From assembly GCF_938039775.1 (NCBI RefSeq), contig NZ_CALHTQ010000201.1, forward strand, positions 1-27,766: DNA of 27,766 nt, written 5' to 3'. Shown here in pieces: positions 6,632 to 14,748 of the stretch. Source of the stretch: an uncultured Mogibacterium sp. (lineage in GTDB: Bacteria; Bacillota_A; Clostridia; Peptostreptococcales; Anaerovoracaceae). The notes below the pieces were generated by a model. That model made no database searches. It was not told the DNA's origin and saw only the letters and a list, made by a program, of their open reading frames with translations. Every line of letters starts with the position of its first letter. The first letter of the stretch is position 1. The translations under genes and the position numbers were made by a program.

Positions 6632-8077
6632 ATGCTTGATAATTACAACTTAACGATGCTAACTGATTTCTACGAAATCACTATGGCCAACGGCTATTTC
6701 CATTCTGATGTTCGCGATTACGAAGCTTGCTTCGACATGTTCTTCCGCAGAGTTCCTGACCAAGGCGGATATGCGATTATGGCGGGGCTTGAGCAGGTCA
6801 TCGAGTATCTCAAGAATCTGCATTTTACAGAGGAAGATATTGAGTATCTGCGTTCAAAGGGGATTTTCAGCGAAGAGTTTCTAGACTACCTGCGCGACTT
6901 CAAATTCACTTGTGATGTATGGGCTGTTCCCGAAGGTACCCCGATATTCCCTCACGAACCGATTATCACGGTAACTGGTCCGCTGATTCAGGCGCAGTTC
7001 GTTGAGACATTTATACTTCTAACTATCAACCACCAGAGTCTAGTTGCCACCAAGGCAAGCAGAGTCGTAAGGGCAGCTCAGGGCAGACCTGTTATGGAGT
7101 TCGGTTCCAGAAGAGCGCAGGGTGCGTCCGGTGCCATATACGGTGCAAGAGCTGCTTATATAGGTGGCTGCGCAGGTACTGCGTGTGCGATTGCTGATAG
7201 AGACTACGGTGTTTCGGCGCTCGGAACTATGGCACATAGCTGGGTGCAGACATTTGACAGCGAGTACGAAGCATTTAAGGAATATGCGAGGATTTATCCT
7301 GACAACGCAGTTCTGCTGATAGATACATACAACGTTCTAAAGTCAGGGCTTCCTAATGCCATCAAGGTATTTAAAGAGATGAAGCCTGCCAAGATGGGCG
7401 TTAGAATCGACAGCGGCGATATCTCGTATCTAACGAAGAAGACTAGAGAAATCCTCGATGCCAACGGTCTCGAGGACTGCGCTATAGTAGTTTCCAATTC
7501 TCTTGACGAGTGGCTGATAAGAGATATCATCCTCGAGGGTGCTAAGGTTAACTCATTTGGTGTTGGCGAGCGTCTAATCACGGCTAAGTCTGAACCTGTA
7601 TTTGGCGGAGTGTACAAGCTCGCTGCCATTGAGCATAACGGCGTGATGGTTCCTAAGATGAAGATTTCAGAGAACGTTGAGAAGATTACTAATCCAGGAT
7701 TTAAGAAGGTTTACAGATTCTTTGATAAGGATACTGGCAAAGTCATGGGAGACTTAATTGCACTTCATGAAGAGGAAGCCCCAACTAGAGACGGTGTTGA
7801 AATTTTCGACCCGAATGCTATCTGGAAGCGCAAGAGGCTGACGAACTTCACGGTCAAGGAACTGATGGTAAAGATATTCGACAAAGGTGAGTGCGTATAT
7901 GAGTCACCTGATCTTGAGACTATCCGTGCATACTGTCTAGAGCAAATTGAAACACTTTGGAGCGAGATGCTGAGATTTGAAAATCCTCAGACATACTACG
8001 TTGACTTATCCAATAAACTATGGACTATGAAGCACGAGCTACTAAGCAAGTACAACGAGATACCTACGGATAAGTAG
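6632..8077 (+). CDS. pncB: Nicotinate phosphoribosyltransferase
   Basis: The enzyme condenses nicotinate with PRPP, coupled to ATP hydrolysis, to give nicotinate mononucleotide, the entry step of the Preiss-Handler NAD salvage path. The 481-residue length fits the longer Gram-positive form. Motifs seen are the N-terminal LTDFYEITMANGYF, EFGSRRAQG at 156-164, GTMAHSW at 198-204 with His202 in the place of the phosphorylated histidine, and RIDSGD at 258-263 in the phosphoribosyl-binding region. AGGAG precedes the ATG. It follows the small membrane protein gene by 18 bp and ends before a strong terminator. Confidence 0.96.
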   Translation: MLDNYNLTMLTDFYEITMANGYFHSDVRDYEACFDMFFRRVPDQGGYAIMAGLEQVIEYLKNLHFTEEDIEYLRSKGIFSEEFLDYLRDFKFTCDVWAVPEGTPIFPHEPIITVTGPLIQAQFVETFILLTINHQSLVATKASRVVRAAQGRPVMEFGSRRAQGASGAIYGARAAYIGGCAGTACAIADRDYGVSALGTMAHSWVQTFDSEYEAFKEYARIYPDNAVLLIDTYNVLKSGLPNAIKVFKEMKPAKMGVRIDSGDISYLTKKTREILDANGLEDCAIVVSNSLDEWLIRDIILEGAKVNSFGVGERLITAKSEPVFGGVYKLAAIEHNGVMVPKMKISENVEKITNPGFKKVYRFFDKDTGKVMGDLIALHEEEAPTRDGVEIFDPNAIWKRKRLTNFTVKELMVKIFDKGECVYESPDLETIRAYCLEQIETLWSEMLRFENPQTYYVDLSNKLWTMKHELLSKYNEIPTDK

Positions 8078-8106
8078 GATTTAAAACTTTATGATTTGAA
8101 TCAATG

Positions 8107-8150
8107 AAGAGGCTGAACCTAAGTTAAATTAACTGGTTCAGCCTCTTTTT
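8107..8150 (+). terminator. Rho-independent terminator after pncB
   Basis: A 13-bp perfect stem AAGAGGCTGAACC (8107-8119) with GGTTCAGCCTCTT (8135-8147) is followed by T residues on the plus strand. The minus-strand continuation lacks a T-run, so it probably acts in the pncB direction only. Confidence 0.9.
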
Positions 8151-8223
8151 CATCTCTAAATAGATTTGGTAACGCATCGCACGCCACTTATAAAATCTAT
8201 CACTATCTTAGATACACTATCAG

Positions 8224-9942
8224 CTAATAGATATACTCTTCTGTTAACTGTGATTTTCTAACCATATCGCCATAAAGCTTCGAACTCTTCATTAGTTCGT
8301 CGTGCTTACCAGCACTAACTACTTTACCGTCATCCATTACCACAATCTTGTCAGCATTCTCAATCGATTTCATCCTGTGGGATATTATGATTACGGTCTT
8401 GTTTTCAATGAGCTTGTTGATGCTTTTTTGAATGTCCATCTCATTTTCGACATCGAGCGATGCTGATATCTCATCCAGCAGTATTATAGGTGCATCCTTT
8501 AGAAATGCCCTCGCTATAGATATACGCTGTCTCTCCCCACCCGAAAGCTTGGATCCATTTTCGCCGATTAGTGTTTCGTAACCATCTGGCATTTTCGCTA
8601 CTATCTCATCGACATTAGCAAGCTTCGCAGCTGCCAAAACCTCTTCATCTGTAGCATCCTTACGCCCTAGCCTGATATTCTCCATTACACTCGTATTAAA
8701 GAGCTCAACGTTCTGAAATACGATAGATATCTTGCTGAACAGCGATACTGTGCTGATAGACTTTATATCCTCTCCGCCGACAGTGACTTCACCTTTATTG
8801 TAATCATATAGACGCGAGAGTAACCTAAGCACGGTAGTCTTACCGCACCCTGAAGGACCTACTATAGCCGTAACAGCATTCTGATTTGCAGTAAAGCTAA
8901 CCCCATTTATAACCTTATTATCTCCATATTGAAACTCCACATCATTAAAGCAGATATCGTACTTCTGTACTTCCTTATCTATACCAGGCTGCACTTCCTC
9001 ATCCATAAGGTCACGGATTCTGTCATAGCTATCTTCGAAGAAAAAAATCGCTGCGATGAACTCGGAGAGCGAAGCATATTGATGAGATATGGTAGTTACT
9101 GCCATGAGATATCCCACGTAATATAGAAGGCTTATAGACCCTTTTGCGTAAAGAGTTGCTCCGATTACAGCTACTAGCACTGGTCCAAGCAGTGGAACTA
9201 CACGCAAAACTGTAGCACTTATCGCCATTGTAAATTCTGCGACAGTATGTATTCTCTCAGTGCTTTCTATCTTAGAAGTTACATCGCGTCTCACTTCATC
9301 CTGCATGGAATAGCTCTTAATTTCCTGCTGCATTTCGAATGCATCTTGGAACGCATTGGCATTGTCGAGAAGCTGCTTGTAATACACCTTGACTTTCTTG
9401 GTCTGAAAATTCTTGAATACAAACATAAGCGCTATCCCCATCCAGATAGGCATGACCACTGCAAGCCCTAGAAAGATGTTTCCAATACACATTAAGATGC
9501 TTATAATCGCAAAGAATACCACGAATCCTATGAATTCCGGCACAGCATGAGATATAGCCATCTCTATATTGCTTACATCCATCATGATTGTCTGCGAGAG
9601 ATCTGACAAGTTATGTGTCGAGAAGTACGAAAGCGGCAGCTCCTTGATTTTCTTCGCGAGCTCGATGCGGAGATTTACGCTTTCTTCATAAGTGACATCG
9701 TAAGTGAGCTTGTATTCCCTAGCTGCCGCTAGATACATGAGAATGGCAATTACAGCTATGATTCCGATATAGTGCGCTATTGGTTTTAGGTTGCTATTTA
9801 TCATATCATTCAGAAAAATGAACACGATCATAGGTGGAAGCATAAAGGTCACATACTTGAAAAACGATGAAACCGACGCTCTCATCATGTTGTCAATCCC
9901 TTTGTCTGTAAGCGAAAAATGTCTCTGTAATTTTCGTTTCAT
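8224..9942 (-). CDS. Exporter-fold ABC half-transporter (second of pair)
   Basis: A 572-residue protein with an N-terminal six-helix ABC transmembrane domain (hydrophobic spans near 30-48, 56-74, 133-153, 157-177, 245-265, 268-286) and a C-terminal ATPase. ATPase motifs are complete: Walker A GPSGCGKTT 362-370, Q-loop Gln410, signature LSGGERQR 466-473, Walker B with catalytic Glu491 (IILLDE) and His522. The start at 9942 is chosen because a GGAGG site precedes it and its A is shared with the upstream stop (TAATG); an in-frame ATG five codons earlier has no such support. It should form a heterodimer with the preceding product. The fold is that of exporters, but YbtPQ and IrtAB show such pairs can import siderophores; context favours that possibility. 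Confidence 0.9.
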   Translation of the reverse strand: MKRKLQRHFSLTDKGIDNMMRASVSSFFKYVTFMLPPMIVFIFLNDMINSNLKPIAHYIGIIAVIAILMYLAAAREYKLTYDVTYEESVNLRIELAKKIKELPLSYFSTHNLSDLSQTIMMDVSNIEMAISHAVPEFIGFVVFFAIISILMCIGNIFLGLAVVMPIWMGIALMFVFKNFQTKKVKVYYKQLLDNANAFQDAFEMQQEIKSYSMQDEVRRDVTSKIESTERIHTVAEFTMAISATVLRVVPLLGPVLVAVIGATLYAKGSISLLYYVGYLMAVTTISHQYASLSEFIAAIFFFEDSYDRIRDLMDEEVQPGIDKEVQKYDICFNDVEFQYGDNKVINGVSFTANQNAVTAIVGPSGCGKTTVLRLLSRLYDYNKGEVTVGGEDIKSISTVSLFSKISIVFQNVELFNTSVMENIRLGRKDATDEEVLAAAKLANVDEIVAKMPDGYETLIGENGSKLSGGERQRISIARAFLKDAPIILLDEISASLDVENEMDIQKSINKLIENKTVIIISHRMKSIENADKIVVMDDGKVVSAGKHDELMKSSKLYGDMVRKSQLTEEYIY

Positions 9943-11684
9943 TATGATAGCCTCCATTCGTTAGCCTGGTTGTATAGATTCTGCAGCTTCTTGTACTTGC
10001 TATCCTTTGCGATAAGTTCATCATGGGAACCACGTTCAGTGACTTTTCCATCCTCTACAACCAATATCTCATCTACATTCCTGATACTTGAAAGCCTGTG
10101 CGCTATCATGATTACAGTCTTGCCTTCCATTAACTTCGAAAAGGCCTGCTGCATCTCATACTCATTTTCCGGATCGCTGGCAGCACTCGCCTCATCGAGG
10201 ATTATTATCGGAGCATCCTTGAGAATTGCCCTAGCTATTGCAATCCTCTGCGTCTCACCACCAGATAGATGAACCCCTTTTGCTCCTATTATCGTATCCT
10301 CACGTGTTTCAAACTTATCAAGAATACTTCCGCACATTGCAAGGTCAAGCGCTTTTATAACTTCTTCACGTGATGCATCAGGTCTTCCAATTTTTACATT
10401 TTCATATATGCTGGTCTTAAACAGCTTTGCGTTTTGGAATACGAAAGCAATTTCGTGTTCCAATGTCTCCCTTTTATACTTTGAGATGTCCACTCCACCG
10501 ATTTTTAGTTCCCCACTAGATACCGGGTAGAAGCCAGAAATTAGCTTGGCTATAGTGGATTTGCCACTACCAGATGATCCCACAAGAGCATATTTCTTAC
10601 CGCTCTCAAGTTTAAGACTGAAGTCTGTTAGAACATCTACACCCTCTTCATATCTAAATGTAACTCCTGCAAACTCTATATCATGATTTGCCATTTCTGA
10701 GACATCTCCATGTGCTAGCTTGTTCTTATCCATCTCGTCAAATAGCGATTCCAGCTTGCTGATTGCATCGTTAGCCATCTCAAAATTCTTACTGAAAAAC
10801 ATGACCTTCATAAAGGCACTCATCAAAAGACCTGAAAAAGATGCGAAGAACACAACAAGGCTGATAGTCTCACTAGCATGTGGTGATTTCGGCATCGCGA
10901 CATATGATACCGGTACAATTAGTGCTGAGAGAGAAAGCATGCACACCTGAAATATTACATATGGTCTTCTACACATCTGGCATTCCTTGTTAACAACCTC
11001 AGAGTATCTGATAATCGACTTGTATAGACGTTCAAATGATTCAACGACTAGATTAAATATCTTGATTACCTGTATGCCACGCACATACTCTACCGTTTCC
11101 GAGTTAATGTCATCTAATGCACCCATGTACTCTTTCATCATATCTGGTTCAGAATACATGAATTTGAAGCAGATACTCGCTGCAATTATCGCCACAATAA
11201 TCAGCCCTCCTACGTACCTGCTAACCATGAACGATAGCACAAGTAGGCATATTGGAAATAGGACTGCATTTACAGAATCTGGCAGGATATGCGCTACGAT
11301 TGTATGCGTATTTCCTGAATTATCATCTATTATCTTTCTAGTCTTTCCAGATGAATTCATGTCGAAGAACGAAAAAGATCCGTCGAGAAGAGCATTTAGT
11401 CCCTTCTTCTTCATGTTCGTTTCAAGTCTGAAAGCAAATAGATGGCTACACATTAGTGCTGCGATATACGTGAACATGTATATAATTGTCGTTCCAAATA
11501 TCAGATACGACAGTTTGCTAATCCTCGAATAGTCTGCATCTCCTGTTATCTCATGAAGCATTTTCCATAGAAAATAATACGGAACGAACGACAGAATCGT
11601 CGCTACGGCAGATAGTAGCAAAGCCGCTACCATGTATCCTTTACGGTCTTCCGCATAGCTAAATAGTTTTTTAAATACACACAT
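9942..11684 (-). CDS. Exporter-fold ABC half-transporter (first of pair)
   Basis: A 580-residue membrane protein with ATPase. Hydrophobic helices lie near 16-40, 58-84, 137-155, 157-176, 245-265 and 273-296. The ATPase domain holds Walker A GSSGSGKST 369-377, Gln417, signature LSGGETQR 473-480, Walker B IIILDEAS 493-500 and His529; both nucleotide sites of the predicted heterodimer therefore look catalytically complete. GGAGG lies eight bases before the ATG, which follows the S-component stop by one base. The stop overlaps the next start (TAATG). This strict coupling with an ECF module is the main clue to function: in loci such as the equibactin locus of Streptococcus equi, as I recall, similar half-transporter pairs accompany an ECF-like module for metallophore uptake. 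Substrate is inferred, not shown. Confidence 0.9.
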   Translation of the reverse strand: MCVFKKLFSYAEDRKGYMVAALLLSAVATILSFVPYYFLWKMLHEITGDADYSRISKLSYLIFGTTIIYMFTYIAALMCSHLFAFRLETNMKKKGLNALLDGSFSFFDMNSSGKTRKIIDDNSGNTHTIVAHILPDSVNAVLFPICLLVLSFMVSRYVGGLIIVAIIAASICFKFMYSEPDMMKEYMGALDDINSETVEYVRGIQVIKIFNLVVESFERLYKSIIRYSEVVNKECQMCRRPYVIFQVCMLSLSALIVPVSYVAMPKSPHASETISLVVFFASFSGLLMSAFMKVMFFSKNFEMANDAISKLESLFDEMDKNKLAHGDVSEMANHDIEFAGVTFRYEEGVDVLTDFSLKLESGKKYALVGSSGSGKSTIAKLISGFYPVSSGELKIGGVDISKYKRETLEHEIAFVFQNAKLFKTSIYENVKIGRPDASREEVIKALDLAMCGSILDKFETREDTIIGAKGVHLSGGETQRIAIARAILKDAPIIILDEASAASDPENEYEMQQAFSKLMEGKTVIMIAHRLSSIRNVDEILVVEDGKVTERGSHDELIAKDSKYKKLQNLYNQANEWRLS

Positions 11685-11685
11685 T

Positions 11686-12276
11686 CTAAGCCTCCTTAAA
11701 GTGCTTTCTGAGTATCAGATATCCGAGATAAGCTCCTATCACCGCCATCACGAATACAACAGCTGTCGATATCACGCCCCACGTGCCTGCGGTATACTTG
11801 ATGTAGTTGTTCATCTCAGCTTCAGTTTGCCCTTTCTGCATCCAATAGCTTTTGTATCGGCTGACAAAGAAGCTTGCAGGGATAATTGCACCCCAAGCCT
11901 GTCCTACGTGCAGAACTCCAGATGCGATAGCAACCCTGTGAGGACTAACCTCTTTACCTTTCCTTGAAGCGATGAAGTCGGCAATTATAGCCATACCAAT
12001 TGACGTTATATACCATGGTATATAACCGCCACCCATAAGTGTAAAGCACGCCATAACGAGCACCGTCATAATCGTGTACTGCCACATCTTACCGAGCTTC
12101 TTTGCCATAAAATATATGACGGTTCCAGAGAAAATAGCGCATATCCCCGGGCTTACCGAGTGTCCGAGTGCTCCAAGCGGAGTGATTACGAGCATAGACA
12201 CCATGTAGATGATCATGTACACGGCTGTCAGCAGCGCAATGAGTATAAAATCCTTGGTCTTAAGCTTGTTATTCAT
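11686..12276 (-). CDS. MptD-family putative ECF transporter S-component
   Basis: A 196-residue integral membrane protein. The start at 12276 (MNNKLKTKDF) is chosen for its GGAGG site and because ATGAATAA overlaps the stop of the upstream ATPase gene; the longer frame starting at 12297 lies inside that gene without a site. The N-terminal basic segment followed by about six helices, with GALGHSVSPGICAIFSGTVIYFMAKK and a small-residue-rich helical bundle, matches the Trep_Strep/MptD family of substrate-binding ECF components. S-components bind the ligand and dock on EcfT. Ligands of this family are not established; neighbours suggest a metal chelate or related cofactor. Confidence 0.8.
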   Translation of the reverse strand: MNNKLKTKDFILIALLTAVYMIIYMVSMLVITPLGALGHSVSPGICAIFSGTVIYFMAKKLGKMWQYTIMTVLVMACFTLMGGGYIPWYITSIGMAIIADFIASRKGKEVSPHRVAIASGVLHVGQAWGAIIPASFFVSRYKSYWMQKGQTEAEMNNYIKYTAGTWGVISTAVVFVMAVIGAYLGYLILRKHFKEA

Positions 12277-13678
12277 AAAAAGCCTCCATTTCTTCAAAAG
12301 TTTTATTTAACTGACTTACGTTATCCTCGTCCAAATAAAAATTCCCCTTTATACGCCCATCCTCGAGATAGAAAATTCTATCTGTAATGTTTCTTATAAA
12401 CTCATAATCATGAGAGATAATTATGATAGTGTGGTTTCGCTTCATCGATTCAAGTTGATCTACAACACGATGCATCGACCTTTTGTCGAGACCGCTAGTC
12501 GGTTCGTCCAATATTATTACCTTATTCTGACTCACCCTGCTTATCGCCATCTGTAACCGCTGCTTCTGACCACCGCTAAGGCTGTACGGATGAGCATCTC
12601 TAAATTCATATAGATTTAGAGCTTTCAGTGCTTCAGTATTGAGTTCTTCATCCCTACTGCTGATCTCAAGCTCCTTTATGCAAGATGCTCCAAACAGCTG
12701 ATAATCTGCATCCTGCATTATATACAGAGCCTGACCTTCAGTCTCAACGATGCCATCATCTGGTTTAACGACGAGAGAGATGAGTCTAGCAAGTGTGGTC
12801 TTACCTGCACCATTTACCCCTACGATGGTTGAGATTTCACCGCGCCTAAACTCAGCACTCACCCCTTGCAGGATTCCCTTGTAAGAAACGTTCTCAATTC
12901 TTACATCTACAGGACCTGCCCTTGCGATTAGTCTGCTTTCATATTTCTCATCAAAGAGATTTACAGCTCTCGCTGCGTAATCACTACTGAAGTAAGCCTC
13001 TTCACTTTCATACTCCGTTACCGTATTATCGTTAAGAAGCAGCACCTTGCCTACAAGTCCACGCAGATAGAAACATCGATGGTCTGCTACTAGCACGGTA
13101 ATCCCCTCACTCTTCAGTTCTTCAATCTGCCTTCTTAACCTCATAGCGTTTCCGTAGTCGAGATTTGCAGATGGTTCATCGAATATCACTATACGAGGAT
13201 TCATAATCAGGGCTGACATCAGTGCTAGCATCTGCCTTTCTCCAGAAGAAAGTTCATAGATGTCTCTATCGAGAAGGTATTCTAGTTTATATTTCTTAAT
13301 TAAAGCCTTAAGACGTCGCTCCATCTCCGGTCTCAATGTGCCGAAATTCTCCATCGCAAATACGAGCTCCGCAGTCGTATTAGTTGTAAAGAATTGACTC
13401 CTCGGATTTTGAAATACATTTCCGATAAGCACGCTTCTCTCAGTCATCGTCACTCTACTTTTCCCGCCTATAAGCAGTTCTCCGCGTAGCTTCCCGTCTA
13501 TAATCTCTGGAATAAGGCCGTTTATTACATTGATTAATGTGGATTTTCCAGAGCCACTAAGTCCGGAGATAAATACTATGCTACCTTCTGCAATTGAAAA
13601 GTTAACATCTTCAAGTACGGGTGTATGCTCACCTTCATAAGCGAATGTCAGATTTCTCGCCTCCATGACATCCTTCAT
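12269..13678 (-). CDS. Fused tandem ECF-type ATPase (two ABC domains)
   Basis: A 469-residue protein containing two complete ABC ATPase domains, replacing separate EcfA and EcfA' subunits. Domain 1: Walker [10 protein letters not shown] 39-47, Gln90, signature LSSGERQ 143-149, Walker B IVIFDEP 163-169, His200. Domain 2: Walker A GVNGAGKTT 287-295, Gln322, signature LSGGQKQR 367-374, Walker B VIILDEP 387-393, His423. Domain 1 has LSSGE instead of LSGGE, a common variation. The ATG at 13678 follows a GGAGG site and overlaps the EcfT stop by four bases (ATGA). It powers the ECF module with the T- and S-components encoded on either side. Confidence 0.92.
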   Translation of the reverse strand: MKDVMEARNLTFAYEGEHTPVLEDVNFSIAEGSIVFISGLSGSGKSTLINVINGLIPEIIDGKLRGELLIGGKSRVTMTERSVLIGNVFQNPRSQFFTTNTTAELVFAMENFGTLRPEMERRLKALIKKYKLEYLLDRDIYELSSGERQMLALMSALIMNPRIVIFDEPSANLDYGNAMRLRRQIEELKSEGITVLVADHRCFYLRGLVGKVLLLNDNTVTEYESEEAYFSSDYAARAVNLFDEKYESRLIARAGPVDVRIENVSYKGILQGVSAEFRRGEISTIVGVNGAGKTTLARLISLVVKPDDGIVETEGQALYIMQDADYQLFGASCIKELEISSRDEELNTEALKALNLYEFRDAHPYSLSGGQKQRLQMAISRVSQNKVIILDEPTSGLDKRSMHRVVDQLESMKRNHTIIIISHDYEFIRNITDRIFYLEDGRIKGNFYLDEDNVSQLNKTFEEMEAFYE

Positions 13679-14400
13679 ATTAAACCTCCGATGATTAAGA
13701 CCATTCCTACTCCTCCGATTGCAAACATCATGTAATCCACTCCATGAAATCGATTATCAAAATAGCTCGTCCGCTTCTCCTCTGTAGCAATCCCTTTTGT
13801 GAGTCCTGCCGCTGTAAGCTCTGCACTGAGGCTCACGCATCTAAAAAGCTGTGGTACGAGCAAGTACTCAAATGTCCTTAATGGATATTTCACCGAGAAT
13901 TCAACCCCTCTAATATTCATAGCTTGCTTGATTATGCGAAATTCTCTTCTAAAAGTCGGAATATACCTGATGGTGATAGTGAGTCCAATTATAAATATCT
14001 TTGGCAGATGTAGTCTCTGTAGAGCAGAGAGTATTTCCGATGAATTATAATCGGTGACTATCAATACCGCGATTAGTATGCACGGTGTAAAGTAGACAGT
14101 CATGTTGATCATCATTCCCAAAATGCTACTCTTAATATAGAAGCTATTTAAAAGGATAAGCAGAACCCCTGCCGCTACCCATATAAGAGTCTTAAGGGCA
14201 GTCTTATATCTGCGAGCGACGAGTAACGCCGTATACCCTAGACATAGTCCGATGATTATGCTTTTATCAGTGGGGAAGAACATCGTTACAACTGGAAGAA
14301 CTGCATTAATGATAATTAACGTAAGTGGGTTAATCTTTCTTCGGTTAAGATGTCTCACATCCTCATTATTCACCTGTTCTGCTAAAGTAAGTTCAGCCAT
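13675..14400 (-). CDS. ecfT: ECF transporter transmembrane coupling protein EcfT
   Basis: EcfT links the two ATPase domains with the substrate-binding S-component. The 241-residue product has about five hydrophobic spans and two cytoplasmic coupling motifs: AMNIRG at 160-165, matching the A-x-x-x-R-G signature, and AELTAAGLTKG at 193-203, where Lys replaces the usual Arg. The start at 14400 is preferred because AGGAG lies six bases upstream; in-frame ATG codons at 14403 and 14418 are too near or ahead of that site. It is the first gene of the five-gene operon, and two inverted repeats lie upstream. Confidence 0.88.
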   Translation of the reverse strand: MAELTLAEQVNNEDVRHLNRRKINPLTLIIINAVLPVVTMFFPTDKSIIIGLCLGYTALLVARRYKTALKTLIWVAAGVLLILLNSFYIKSSILGMMINMTVYFTPCILIAVLIVTDYNSSEILSALQRLHLPKIFIIGLTITIRYIPTFRREFRIIKQAMNIRGVEFSVKYPLRTFEYLLVPQLFRCVSLSAELTAAGLTKGIATEEKRTSYFDNRFHGVDYMMFAIGGVGMVLIIGGLI

Positions 14401-14471
14401 CATTATCTCCTGAAACATTAATGTTCTCTTTCATGCTGTACATAATGTGGGAAAGAATACTGTAAAAATTT

Positions 14472-14489
14472 AGTTAGTGCTATCTAACT
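14472..14489. promoter_or_regulatory. Operator-like inverted repeat, copy 1
   Basis: AGTTAG-TGCTAT-CTAACT has six-base perfect arms with a six-base spacer, and further matched TT/AA pairs outside. It lies about 72 bp ahead of ecfT and overlaps the candidate -10 element on the minus strand. The same arms recur at 14548-14563, so a dimeric regulator, perhaps of the DtxR/Fur type given the transporter, is a reasonable inference. Confidence 0.5.
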
Positions 14490-14509
14490 TAAATGCATGT
14501 GGATGTTAA
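14482..14509 (-). promoter_or_regulatory. Tentative promoter of ECF/ABC operon
   Basis: Minus strand TTAACA (14504-14509), 16-bp spacer and a poor TTAGAT (14482-14487). The -35 matches five of six consensus bases; the -10 is weak. Its overlap with the inverted repeat at 14472-14489 would permit direct repression. Confidence 0.3.
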
Positions 14510-14547
14510 AACAAAAAGTACCATGCACAAGTTTTGATTTGCAATGA

Positions 14548-14563
14548 GTTAGGCTTCACTAAC
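14548..14563. promoter_or_regulatory. Operator-like inverted repeat, copy 2
   Basis: GTTAG-GCTTCA-CTAAC repeats the arm sequence and six-base spacer of copy 1 with its centre 75 bp away, about seven helical turns. The spacers differ, which points to conservation of the arms rather than a simple recent duplication. Confidence 0.45.
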
Positions 14564-14677
14564 CGCAGTATTAGTATATTCTTGTTCGGATAAAAATGCA
14601 ATATTATCAAGACAATGGCGAATATTTATATTTCAATGTATTTGCTTTGTTCAAATTTTAAAAATTTAAAAAATATG

Positions 14678-14706
14678 TTGTGATTTTTAATAAAACATGC
14701 TATGCT
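14678..14706 (+). promoter_or_regulatory. Promoter of brnQ
   Basis: TTGTGA (14678-14683), a 17-bp spacer and TATGCT (14701-14706), about 42 bp before the ATG at 14749. Confidence 0.6.
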
Positions 14707-14748
14707 CTTTATTAAATTTATACAAATTATTTGAAAAGGGGACAAAAA

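Larger units (their letters stand above)
14401..14748. other. Divergent control region between ecfT and brnQ
   Basis: No gene is visible in this 348-bp AT-rich stretch. It contains two GTTAG-N6-CTAAC inverted repeats (14472-14489 and 14548-14563), a possible leftward promoter and a good rightward promoter. A run of short A/T tracts near 14650-14675 looks like a UP element or curved DNA upstream of the brnQ promoter. Confidence 0.6.

Noticed and set aside
10987..11532. 181-codon plus-strand frame opposite a half-transporter gene
   Set aside because: Antisense shadow of the ABC membrane domain; the minus-strand protein has clear domain structure and motifs.
14645..14680. CodY-like AATTTT...AAAATT site before brnQ
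   Set aside because: The A/T tracts do not match the central part of the CodY consensus; in DNA this AT-rich the partial match is uninformative.
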